Origin: JAGDZR01 sp049115695
GTDB taxonomy: Bacteria; Bacteroidota; Bacteroidia; Cytophagales; Cyclobacteriaceae
Direction: 5' to 3'
Assembly: GCA_049115695.1 (NCBI GenBank)
Contig: JAGDZR010000022.1
Coordinates: 1 to 64,000, forward strand
DNA length: 64,000 nucleotides
A program made the translations under genes and the position numbers. Below are positions 43,582 through 51,690 of the stretch, one piece after another; positions within the stretch are counted from its first letter, which is position 1; every line of letters begins with the position of its first letter. The notes beneath the pieces are model-generated. The model searched no databases, had not been told where the DNA came from, and was given only the letters and a program-made list of their open reading frames with translations.

Positions 43582-43995
43582 ATGACTACACCCGACTATA
43601 TGACACACAAAGGAGTGGTGACTCAGGTTGAACACAACCAGGTCGTTATCAAAAGAACAGATAATGAAGAGTGCCACTCCTGTGAGATAAAGAGTTTTTG
43701 TGGTGTAGAAGATGAAGACAGAAATTCCTTCACGGTTACACATAATGACCTGCATATTGGCGATAAAGTCGAGATGCAGGTTTCTCAATCCAACGGGCTA
43801 ACTGCCACATTTCTGGGTTATGTCCTTCCCTTTCTCATTATGTTTTCCTGTCTTGTAATCCTCAATGTAGCAAACTTTCCGGAACAATGGGCCGGACTGA
43901 TTGCACTGCTTAGTCTTCCTGTATATTACCTGACGTTGACCCTGTTCAGAGGAAGACTCAAATCAAACTTTCAACTTCAAATTACTAAGACATGA
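43582..43995 (+). CDS. RseC/MucC-like membrane protein
   Basis: The 137-residue protein starts with a beta-rich domain that contains CHSCEIKSFCG, a possible Fe-S or redox site, and then two transmembrane helices (about 75-95 and 100-120). This is the pattern of RseC/MucC, which in E. coli belongs to the SoxR-reducing Rsx (Rnf-type) system. The gene starts 9 bases after the flavodoxin and overlaps rnfB by 4 bases, consistent with a role in assembling or regulating Rnf. Confidence 0.85.
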   Translation: MTTPDYMTHKGVVTQVEHNQVVIKRTDNEECHSCEIKSFCGVEDEDRNSFTVTHNDLHIGDKVEMQVSQSNGLTATFLGYVLPFLIMFSCLVILNVANFPEQWAGLIALLSLPVYYLTLTLFRGRLKSNFQLQITKT

Positions 43996-44954
43996 GCCTA
44001 ATCCTGTCTACCATACTCGTACTAGTTTCGCTGGGAGCGGCCGCCGCGATTATTTTATATTTTGTATCTCAAAAATTCAAAGTCGAAGAAGATCCGCGGC
44101 TTGAGCAAGTTGAAGGGGCACTACCAGCTACCAATTGTGGTGGGTGTGGGTTCCCTGGTTGCAGCGCATTTGCAAATGAATTGCTTAAGGCAGATGAAAT
44201 CGGCAACCTTCATTGTCCTGTTGGAGGCAATGAGGTCATGAAGCAGGTTGCTGAAATATTAGGCAAAGAAGTCGAAGAAAAAGATCCATTTATTGCAGTA
44301 GTAAAATGTGCTGGATCAATTGGCGTTCGACAGCATTTCAACGTTTATGACGGTGCTCCCAATTGTTCGATCGCAACCGACTTGTACAGCGGTGAACGAG
44401 GATGCGCAGATGGTTGTGTAGGACTTGGCGAGTGTGTAGATGCCTGTGACTTTGATGCCATGTACATGGATGAACATACCGGACTACCGGTGGTCATTGA
44501 GGACAAATGCACCGCTTGCAACGCATGTGTCAATACCTGTCCAAAAGACATCATGGCTTTGTGGCCAAAAGGTAAAAAGGATAGACGCATCTATGTGGCC
44601 TGTGTGAATGAGGAAAAAGGAGGATCAGCAAGAAAAGAATGCTCTATGGCGTGCTCCGGCTGTGCCAAGTGCGCAGACGAGTGTAAATATGATGCGATAA
44701 CCGTAGAAAATAACCTCGCCAAAATAGATTATGATACCTGCAAGCTTTGCGGAAAATGTGTGGTTGCCTGCGATGTGCGCAATATAGTTGCTGATCATTT
44801 CAAGCCCGAAACGCTGGATAAATTGGCAACCAAACGAGATGCGCGTCTCGAGAAGGAAAAAGAAGAACGTATTGCTGCTCGAAAGGCAGAAAAAGAAGCA
44901 GCTAAGAAAGCCAAAGAGGAAGGAAACACGCAGACAGACAAAACTGAAGAATAA
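43992..44954 (+). CDS. rnfB: Rnf complex subunit RnfB
   Basis: RnfB is the iron-sulfur entry subunit. An N-terminal helix (about 5-25) precedes the CGGCGFPGC 4Fe-4S domain at about residue 45-55; ferredoxin-like motifs follow (CTACNACVNTCP, CSGCAKCADEC, CKLCGKCVVACD). The C-terminal tail is Lys/Glu/Ala-rich. At 320 residues it is longer than the E. coli protein because of extra clusters, as in anaerobes. It is adjacent to rnfC by a one-base overlap. Confidence 0.94.
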   Translation: MSLILSTILVLVSLGAAAAIILYFVSQKFKVEEDPRLEQVEGALPATNCGGCGFPGCSAFANELLKADEIGNLHCPVGGNEVMKQVAEILGKEVEEKDPFIAVVKCAGSIGVRQHFNVYDGAPNCSIATDLYSGERGCADGCVGLGECVDACDFDAMYMDEHTGLPVVIEDKCTACNACVNTCPKDIMALWPKGKKDRRIYVACVNEEKGGSARKECSMACSGCAKCADECKYDAITVENNLAKIDYDTCKLCGKCVVACDVRNIVADHFKPETLDKLATKRDARLEKEKEERIAARKAEKEAAKKAKEEGNTQTDKTEE

Positions 44955-46294
44955 TGCTAAGCCTACTGACCAAATCACTAAAACGATTTCATATCGGAGG
45001 AATTCACCCGCCGGAGAATAAACTTTCAGAAGGTGCTGTTATCAAGGACCTTGAACTCCCAAAAAGTGTAAATATTCCCATCTCACAGCACATTGGCGCT
45101 CCAGCCAAAGTAGTAGTCGAGCGGGGTGACATGGTAAAAGTTGGACAAGTGATTGCAACGCACGAAGGATTTGTCTCCTCCAACATACATGCATCCGTTT
45201 CTGGAAAAGTGGGGAAAATCGATAAGCTGATGGATAGCTCGGGATTTAAACGTGTAGCCATCAATATCCGCACAAAAGGTGATGATTGGGATGAGAGCGT
45301 CGATCGTACTGATACATTGATCAAAGACATCCCCTACTCTAGTGAAGAAATAGTGAAGAAGATTATGGAAGCGGGTGTTGTTGGACAAGGTGGTGCTGCA
45401 TTCCCTAGTCATGTTAAGCTTACAGTTCCGGAAGGCAAACACGTTGATACGCTTGTTGTAAATGGTGTGGAATGTGAACCCTATCTAACAGCCGATCACC
45501 GGCTCATGCTCGAAAAGCCTCATGAGGTAATGGTAGGCACACAGATTCTTATGAAGTCATTGGGTGTAAAGCGCGCAATTATTGGGATTGAAAATAATAA
45601 GAGAGATGCGATTGACCTGATGTCTGAGATTTCGAATGATTATCCGGGAATTGAGGTAGAAGCATTGAAAGTGCAATACCCTCAAGGCGGTGAAAAACAA
45701 TTGATAGAGGCAGTATTGGGAAAGGAAGTTCCATCTGGTGGACTCCCTGCTGATGTGGGGGTCATCGTGCACAATGTAGGCACAATCTACTCCATGTACC
45801 TTGCTGTTCAGAAAAATCAACCTTTGGTAGAGCGTGTTGTAACCGTCACTGGATCAGATGTCGCCAAGCCCTCCAATCTTCGCGTGCGCATTGGCACTCC
45901 TGTCAACGAACTCATTTACGCAGCTGGTGGCCTGCCAGACAACACCGGCAAAGTAATCAGTGGTGGACCCATGATGGGCAAGGCACTCAACGACATCACT
46001 GTTCCCATCGCAAAGGCCACTTCAGGGATCCTAATGATTCCTGAAGAAGTGAGTATTCGAGAGAAAGTCTATCCATGTGTCCAATGTGGCAAGTGTATTT
46101 CGGTGTGTCCAATGGGACTAGAACCACGACTCCTGATGAATTTAAGTATTCATAAAAACCACGAAGAAGCTAAGGCAGAACATGCCATGGACTGCCTGGA
46201 ATGTGGATCATGTTCCTATATCTGTCCAAGCAATCGACCAATTCTGGATTACATCAGGATGAGTAAATCAAAACTTAAAAAGATGGCATCATGA
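44954..46294 (+). CDS. rnfC: Rnf complex subunit RnfC
   Basis: RnfC is the peripheral NADH-dehydrogenase subunit: the N-terminal barrel-sandwich (LPKSVNIPISQHIGAPAKVVVERGD), the NADH/FMN site GQGGAAFPSHVK with NGVECEPYLTADHRLM, an SLBB region and two cluster motifs CVQCGKCISVCP and CLECGSCSYICP. At 446 residues it is the usual length for Bacteroidota. ATG overlaps the rnfB stop (TAATG), and the stop overlaps rnfD. Confidence 0.95.
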   Translation: MLSLLTKSLKRFHIGGIHPPENKLSEGAVIKDLELPKSVNIPISQHIGAPAKVVVERGDMVKVGQVIATHEGFVSSNIHASVSGKVGKIDKLMDSSGFKRVAINIRTKGDDWDESVDRTDTLIKDIPYSSEEIVKKIMEAGVVGQGGAAFPSHVKLTVPEGKHVDTLVVNGVECEPYLTADHRLMLEKPHEVMVGTQILMKSLGVKRAIIGIENNKRDAIDLMSEISNDYPGIEVEALKVQYPQGGEKQLIEAVLGKEVPSGGLPADVGVIVHNVGTIYSMYLAVQKNQPLVERVVTVTGSDVAKPSNLRVRIGTPVNELIYAAGGLPDNTGKVISGGPMMGKALNDITVPIAKATSGILMIPEEVSIREKVYPCVQCGKCISVCPMGLEPRLLMNLSIHKNHEEAKAEHAMDCLECGSCSYICPSNRPILDYIRMSKSKLKKMAS

Positions 46295-47286
46295 GCGATA
46301 TTTTACTAAAAGTAGCCCCCTCTCCCCATGTCCATCAACCTTTAACCATTCCTCAAGTAATGAGGGGTGTGATCATTGCCATGATTCCAGCTTTACTGCT
46401 GTCTTTCATTTCATTTGGACTTGGAGCAGTCACAGTAACACTTACCGCTGTGATCAGTTGTATGTTCTTCGAATTCATTATCTCCAAATACTTATTGAAG
46501 CAAACCGATACGCTTTGGGATGGATCAGCTGCCCTTACCGGAATTTTACTGGCCTTCAATGTTCCTGCTGGATTGCCATGGCACATCGTCGTGATTGGTA
46601 GTGCCGTTGCAATGGGGATTGGGAAATTGAGCTTTGGTGGATTAGGAAACAATCCATTCAATCCAGCGTTGGTCGGTCGGGTATTCATGCTTGTCTCCTT
46701 CCCTGTCGAAATGACCAAATGGCCAGTTTCAAAAATGTCTGGTGTCGATGGCACAACAGCTGCCACTCCGCTGGGTCTACTCAAAGAAGGCTTGCGCGAA
46801 GGTCAGTCAGTACCTGAACTAATGCAGCAACTTCCATCTTTGCAAGACTTGCTTATTGGGTTTCATGGAGGATCAATGGGTGAAATGTCAGCCATTGCCA
46901 TATTAGTTGGACTAGCATATATGATGTACAAAAAGATCATTACGTGGCATGTTCCCATAAGCATTATTACAACCGTTTTAGTCTTCTCGGGTATTTTCTG
47001 GCTGATTGATCCATCGCAATATGCAAACCCGGTATTCCACATTTTGAGTGGAGGGGTTATGCTGGGCGCAGTGTTCATGGCTACAGATTATGTTACTTCT
47101 CCCGGCTCTACCAAAGGAATGCTCATATTCGGATTTTTCATTGGCCTAATCACAGTCATTATCCGGCTGTTTGGAGCGTACCCGGAAGGAATATCATTTG
47201 CAATACTGATCATGAACGCATTTGTCCCCCTAATCGACAAATACACTAAACCCAGGAAATTTGGAACTAAACAAGCCACATCATGA
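46291..47286 (+). CDS. rnfD: Rnf complex subunit RnfD
   Basis: The 331-residue integral membrane protein has about nine to ten helices. VDGTTAATPLG near residue 150 matches the segment carrying the threonine that binds FMN covalently in RnfD/NqrB, and GKLSFGGLGNNPFNPALVGRVF is a family landmark. It takes part in sodium or proton transfer. Overlaps of 4 bases with rnfC and rnfG show coupling. Confidence 0.95.
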   Translation: MSDILLKVAPSPHVHQPLTIPQVMRGVIIAMIPALLLSFISFGLGAVTVTLTAVISCMFFEFIISKYLLKQTDTLWDGSAALTGILLAFNVPAGLPWHIVVIGSAVAMGIGKLSFGGLGNNPFNPALVGRVFMLVSFPVEMTKWPVSKMSGVDGTTAATPLGLLKEGLREGQSVPELMQQLPSLQDLLIGFHGGSMGEMSAIAILVGLAYMMYKKIITWHVPISIITTVLVFSGIFWLIDPSQYANPVFHILSGGVMLGAVFMATDYVTSPGSTKGMLIFGFFIGLITVIIRLFGAYPEGISFAILIMNAFVPLIDKYTKPRKFGTKQATS

Positions 47287-47855
47287 GTGCAAAGTCTACC
47301 CTCCCAAATATGTTTTTGACGCTCCTACTGGTTACGGTAGTTTCTGCGGTTTCACTTGGATTTATTTACAAGCTCACGGAAGAACCCATCAAGGCTGCCA
47401 AAATCGCAAGACAAGTAAAAGCGATTAAGTCGGTACTTCCGGCATTTGACAATGATCCCCTTACCGAAGCTCAAAGTATTTTGGCAGGAGCTGATTCCCT
47501 TACTATCTATCCAGGAAAAAATCAGGGAGAAAAGGTCGGTTCTGCGGTTAAAACCTATACTGACAAAGGGTACAGTGGTCGGATTTGGATTATGGTAGGG
47601 ATTGATATTGAAGGTAATATCCACAACATCCAGGTGCTGGAACACAAAGAAACTCCCGGATTGGGATCTAAACTATCAGATGACGCCTATGTCGACCAAT
47701 ACATCGGATATAATCCGTCTTCAAAAGATTTCAACGTAACGAAAGACGGAGGTGAAATAGACGCCATTTCAGGTGCCACAATTTCATCAAAAGCTTTTAC
47801 AGAAGCCGTTATCCTGGCATTTGATCACATAAAACCTGATAACAATGTACAGTAG
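47283..47855 (+). CDS. rnfG: Rnf complex subunit RnfG
   Basis: One helix at about residues 9-30 anchors a periplasmic FMN-binding domain with SGATISS near residue 162, where the threonine becomes covalently flavinylated by ApbE. GLGSKLSDDAYVDQYIG also matches the family. At 190 residues it is complete. No apbE gene is in the window. It overlaps rnfE by 11 bases. Confidence 0.95.
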   Translation: MSAKSTLPNMFLTLLLVTVVSAVSLGFIYKLTEEPIKAAKIARQVKAIKSVLPAFDNDPLTEAQSILAGADSLTIYPGKNQGEKVGSAVKTYTDKGYSGRIWIMVGIDIEGNIHNIQVLEHKETPGLGSKLSDDAYVDQYIGYNPSSKDFNVTKDGGEIDAISGATISSKAFTEAVILAFDHIKPDNNVQ

Positions 47856-48429
47856 CCTTACCAGTAACCTCACCAAAGGGTTCATCAAGGAAAACCCTGT
47901 GTTCGTCCTATTGCTTGGGTTGTGCCCAACGCTGGGCGTAACAACCACAGCATTCAATGGGCTTGGCATGGGGCTAGCAACTCTTTTTGTATTGGTCATG
48001 TCCAACACAGTAGTGGCAGCCATTCGTGATTTCATTCCTGCCAAGGTTCGCATACCTTCATTCATTGTAATTATCGCCTCTTTTGTGACCATTGTTGACC
48101 TGGTGATGGCAGGGTTCACACCTGAATTGCATGAGCAATTGGGACTATTCATTCCGTTAATAGTAGTGAACTGTATCGTATTGGGCAGAGCCGAGTCCTT
48201 TGCATCGCGCAACAACATTCTCCCTTCAATGGTTGACGGCCTTGGAATGGGATTGGGTTTTACATTCGCTTTGACGATCCTGGGAGCAGTTAGAGAAATT
48301 CTTGGAAGCCTTTCACTTTTTGGTTTCGCATTAATAGACGCTGATGGGATGATCCTGTTCATTTTGGCACCAGGAGCTTTCATTGCCCTAGGCCTAATCA
48401 TTGCAGCATTTAACCTAAAATCTAAGTAG
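47845..48429 (+). CDS. rnfE: Rnf complex subunit RnfE
   Basis: Six transmembrane helices and the motifs ENPVFVLLLGLCPTLGVTT near the start and IPLIVVNCIVLGRAE in the middle identify RnfE, with one of the conserved cysteines that bind a membrane-embedded Fe centre (LGLCP, VVNC). The protein is 194 residues. The rnfA gene starts 1 base later. Confidence 0.95.
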   Translation: MYSSLTSNLTKGFIKENPVFVLLLGLCPTLGVTTTAFNGLGMGLATLFVLVMSNTVVAAIRDFIPAKVRIPSFIVIIASFVTIVDLVMAGFTPELHEQLGLFIPLIVVNCIVLGRAESFASRNNILPSMVDGLGMGLGFTFALTILGAVREILGSLSLFGFALIDADGMILFILAPGAFIALGLIIAAFNLKSK

Positions 48430-48430
48430 T

Positions 48431-49003
48431 ATGGAATATTTATTGATCATCATATCAGCGATTTTTATCAATAATATTGTACTCGCCAGATTCCTTGGAA
48501 TTTGCCCATTTTTAGGAGTTTCCAAAAATACGTCCACGGCTGTTGGAATGGGTGGTGCCGTGCTATTTGTCATGACTGTTGCGACGCTGGTTACATTCCT
48601 AATTTATCATTTTGTTTTACTACCATTTAATATAATCTACCTGCAAACAGTTGCTTATATTCTGGTGATAGCGTTTCTCGTTCAAGTTGTTGAAATTGTC
48701 CTCAAGAAAGTCAGCCCAGACCTCTATCAATCATTAGGTGTATTTCTTCCTTTAATTACAACTAACTGTGCTATTTTGGGAGTAGCTATATTGGTCATTC
48801 AAAATGAATATAATTTAATGGAGAGCATAGTATTTTCAATCGCAAATGCTGTGGGTTTCACGTTGGCAATAGTTATATTCAGTAGTATTAGAGAACGAAT
48901 GGATCTACTTGATCTGCCTCCTGCTATGAAAGGGGTGCCAGCTGCATTGATTGTAGCTGGGATTCTATCAATGGCATTTATGGGATTCTCAGGACTTGTA
49001 TAA
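48431..49003 (+). CDS. rnfA: Rnf complex subunit RnfA
   Basis: RnfA is homologous to RnfE with inverse topology: NNIVLARFLGICPFLGVS near the start, LPLITTNCAILGVAIL in the middle. Six helices, 190 residues. The cysteines in GICP and TNC should bind the Fe centre together with those of RnfE. The order B-C-D-G-E-A is that found in Bacteroidota. Its stop overlaps the start of the CBS gene by one base. Confidence 0.95.
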   Translation: MEYLLIIISAIFINNIVLARFLGICPFLGVSKNTSTAVGMGGAVLFVMTVATLVTFLIYHFVLLPFNIIYLQTVAYILVIAFLVQVVEIVLKKVSPDLYQSLGVFLPLITTNCAILGVAILVIQNEYNLMESIVFSIANAVGFTLAIVIFSSIRERMDLLDLPPAMKGVPAALIVAGILSMAFMGFSGLV

Positions 49004-49443
49004 TGCTAAACTACGAGAAAATGAAGCACACCAGCATCCAGGAAATAATGACCAGGCAACTCCAAACCATCACTACCAATGATGATGTAATCGATGCTAA
49101 ACGAATAATGGTTGAAAACAAAATCAGTCATTTACCCGTCCTGCTAGATGGACAACTCGTTGGGATCATTAGCAAAAACGACATTGCTCAGGTGGAATTT
49201 CTATGCGACTTTATAGGAGAGAAACTTGACAACTCCACAGTCTTTAAGTCATTGTCGATTCATGAATTGATGGCCAAAAAGGTCGAATCATTAAGTTCGA
49301 ATAGTACGATTGAAGACGCTGCGCTCATATTTAGTAATTCCAGCTTTCAGTGTTTACCAATAATAGAAAATGGAAAGATCATCGGCTTGGTCACAACCAA
49401 AGATGTTTTCAGATTTCTGAGTGATAAAAAGCTGGAAGCTTAG
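49003..49443 (+). CDS. CBS-domain pair protein
   Basis: Two CBS domains fill the 146 residues (IMTRQLQTITTNDDVIDAKRIM..HLPVLLDGQLVGIISKNDI and LMAKKVESLSSNSTIEDAALIF..CLPIIENGKIIGLVTTKDV). CBS pairs bind adenine nucleotides and regulate partners. Its one-base overlap with rnfA makes it the last gene of the operon and a candidate energy-charge sensor for Rnf or nifJ; that link is inferred from position. ATG at 49021 is an alternative start. Confidence 0.85.
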   Translation: MLNYEKMKHTSIQEIMTRQLQTITTNDDVIDAKRIMVENKISHLPVLLDGQLVGIISKNDIAQVEFLCDFIGEKLDNSTVFKSLSIHELMAKKVESLSSNSTIEDAALIFSNSSFQCLPIIENGKIIGLVTTKDVFRFLSDKKLEA

Positions 49444-49802
49444 TCATTGATACGAAACCTCCAATGCTGTTTCTATATCAGTTTTCACCATTTTCTTTAG
49501 GCTATTGAGATTTTTCTTGGTTGTAGAGAGCCACATCAGAAAATCTTATTTATCACCTCTTCCTTCTTGAAATAAGCACACATCCTTCAACTGCTCGGAC
49601 CTATTCCATTGCTCGCAATCGGCAAATTGCATTGTGGATGAAAAGCATATCTAATCGTTTCGATCAACTAATTCCTTCGCCTAATCAGCTCACTAAGCGC
49701 AAACGATTGCCCTCTTCGTTTTTTGCTTTATCCAGATATTATTCGTGCTTTTAGGCATTAAATCAATGATTTGAATTAGTCAGAACAAGTAAAATCCCCT
49801 GC
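49444..49802. other. Intergenic region with a possible degenerate minus-strand frame
   Basis: No gene is convincing. On the minus strand a frame beginning near 49632 reads for about 28 codons to a TAA, then continues with a 30-residue open stretch (Met-Trp-Leu-Ser start, Lys-rich) ending at 49444. This could be a decayed small gene but has no recognisable similarity. The region must include the sigma-factor promoter; TTTG at about 49776 is followed 16 bases later by TAAAATCC. Confidence 0.35.
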
Positions 49803-50432
49803 ATGACAGCAATTCGGAAAGCCACTCAAACTCATACACTAGGACAGCCTGGCATTCCTATGAAGGAATATGTCAGGAGTGATGCTGAAATTTGGAAATC
49901 CTTCAAAAAAGGAAACGATGAGGCTTTCATAAAAATCTATGAGCAGTACTTCGAGATACTCTATACATACGGATATCAGTTCACCAGAGACAAAGGCCTC
50001 ATTGAAGACAGTGTTCAGGACCTATTCATATACATTAGAAAAAATCGCGCTAGTCTGAGCGACACCTCCTCTATCAAGTTTTATCTCTTTAAAGCCCTGA
50101 GAAACCGACTGATCAGATCCATTGAGCGGCAAAAAAAAATAGTGCCTTCAGAGCTTAATGAAGCATTCGATTTTCAAGTAAATATATCTTTTGAAACCAA
50201 GCTGATTAAAGCTCAAATTGACGAACAGGCCAAACTGAGTCTACTCAGGGCGTTTGAAAAACTCTCTCCAAGGCAAAGAGAGATCATCATCTACTATTAC
50301 TATGAGGAACTTAGCTACGAGCAAATAGCCGATCTCATGGATCTTTCTAAAGTAAAATATGCCAGAGACCTATTATATCGAGCAATTGACTCCCTCAGGG
50401 CTGATGAAATACTAAAATCGCTGCGTTCATAA
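49803..50432 (+). CDS. ECF RNA polymerase sigma factor (FecI-like)
   Basis: Sigma region 2 is seen in DEAFIKIYEQYFEILYTYGYQFT and IEDSVQDLFIYIRKNR, and region 4 in LSPRQREIIIYYYYEELSYEQIADLMDLS..YARDLLYRA. It is typical of Bacteroidota ECF factors that control SusC-type operons by way of a FecR-like anti-sigma factor. ATG at 49860 would give a 190-residue protein that starts closer to the usual family start. It lies 79 bases before fecR. Confidence 0.93.
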   Translation: MTAIRKATQTHTLGQPGIPMKEYVRSDAEIWKSFKKGNDEAFIKIYEQYFEILYTYGYQFTRDKGLIEDSVQDLFIYIRKNRASLSDTSSIKFYLFKALRNRLIRSIERQKKIVPSELNEAFDFQVNISFETKLIKAQIDEQAKLSLLRAFEKLSPRQREIIIYYYYEELSYEQIADLMDLSKVKYARDLLYRAIDSLRADEILKSLRS

Positions 50433-50458
50433 CTCGCATCAATAAAAAAATCAAAAAA

Positions 50459-50495
50459 GTTTACGGTTGTTTTTCGAGTCCATGTCTTTGTTAGT
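50459..50495 (+). promoter_or_regulatory. Possible ECF-type promoter before fecR
   Basis: The stretch TTTACGG, a T run with CGAG, then TGTCTTTG, followed by the fecR ATG 22 bases later, resembles sequences repeatedly found ahead of anti-sigma genes in Bacteroidota (T-rich box, then GTCTT). It may be the autoregulated ECF promoter, driving fecR and the susC operon. Confidence 0.4.
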
Positions 50496-50511
50496 TGGAT
50501 ACAATACGTAA

Positions 50512-51549
50512 ATGAAAAAATACGAGCACTACTTGGTTAATGATTTTTTGAAAGATGAACTCTTTGTAAAATGGGTAAATGAAAAAAATCCTGAGTTGGA
50601 TCATTTCTGGAATTCCTGGCTATCCAATCACCCTGAACAATCTGATGTAATTCAGCAATCCAGGGAGATCATTCAGGGAATTGCATACAAGTCGATTCCA
50701 GAAATTCCTCAGAAGAAATACAATGAGATTCTTGAAAACGTACTTAAGAGTGATAATCAGCAACAGGGTCGCTTTGTTTCATTCAAGCTGATCAGTAAGG
50801 GTCTGAAGTATGCTGCAGTATTGATACTGGGAATTGGTCTTTCATATTTTTTATTGGAAGGTGACAAGGCCTCTGATCAAATAGTTGAGGCTAAAGTGGA
50901 TCAGATCACTAAGGTCACCGAAAGAGGACAAAAACTGTCCTTTGTATTGGCTGATGGTACAACTGTCAAGCTTAATGCTGGAAGTACGCTCACATTCCCA
51001 AGAACATTTAATAATAATCAAAGAGAGATCTACTTACAAGGTGAAGCGTTTTTTGATGTTGCCAGAGATGAATCCAAACCTTTTGTGATTCATGCCAATG
51101 AAATTGATGTAAAAGTACTTGGCACTGCCTTCAATATAAAATCGTACCAACTGGAAGATTTGATTCAAGTAGCAGTCGCAGAGGGGAAAGTAGCGGTCAA
51201 CTCCAAAGAAAAAGCCTGGGAAGCAAATACCTCAACGCTTACACAAAATCAGGTATTGACCTACACAAAGTCAACCAAAAGTCTTACGACGGAGATTTCA
51301 GACATCTATGCCTTCACGGCATGGACTGATAAAACCCTGGTGTTCAAAGATGCCAGTATAGCGGAGATTACCACTCGACTTGAACGATGGTTTGATGTAG
51401 ACATTGACGTTGAGTTATCGGATCCCACACCCTGGCAATTTAGTGGACAATACCCCAATAAAAGCATTAAACAAGTATTAGAGGGTATTTCCTACAGTAC
51501 CAATGTTAAGTATAAGATCGAAGAAAATAGCGTAACAATATATGAATGA
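50512..51549 (+). CDS. FecR-family anti-sigma factor
   Basis: The 345-residue protein has a cytoplasmic N-terminal part, one transmembrane helix (about residues 99-116), a periplasmic FecR domain (LPLADGTTVKLNAGSTLTFPR type: LADGTTVKLNAGSTLTFPRTF) and a C-terminal DUF4974 segment (LVFKDASIAEITTRLERWFDVDI). It holds the ECF sigma factor and receives a signal from the STN domain of the SusC protein. Located right between them. Confidence 0.94.
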   Translation: MKKYEHYLVNDFLKDELFVKWVNEKNPELDHFWNSWLSNHPEQSDVIQQSREIIQGIAYKSIPEIPQKKYNEILENVLKSDNQQQGRFVSFKLISKGLKYAAVLILGIGLSYFLLEGDKASDQIVEAKVDQITKVTERGQKLSFVLADGTTVKLNAGSTLTFPRTFNNNQREIYLQGEAFFDVARDESKPFVIHANEIDVKVLGTAFNIKSYQLEDLIQVAVAEGKVAVNSKEKAWEANTSTLTQNQVLTYTKSTKSLTTEISDIYAFTAWTDKTLVFKDASIAEITTRLERWFDVDIDVELSDPTPWQFSGQYPNKSIKQVLEGISYSTNVKYKIEENSVTIYE

Positions 51550-51605
51550 AGAACTAAACCAAGCGATGAATATGAATACCAGTTAAGATCCTATCAAAAA
51601 CAGAT

Positions 51606-51625
51606 ATTGATCCAAAAGGATCAAT
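51606..51625 (+). promoter_or_regulatory. Hairpin in the fecR-susC gap
   Basis: ATTGATCC and GGATCAAT make a perfect 8-bp stem with an AAAA loop, 66 bases before susC. No T run follows. It may stabilise the susC message or mark a processing site. Confidence 0.4.
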
Positions 51626-51690
51626 GGACACTCAAAAGAATGCAGAGAGATGTTTGACGACACAGACTCTACACCCTTTTGAAGTCCTAA

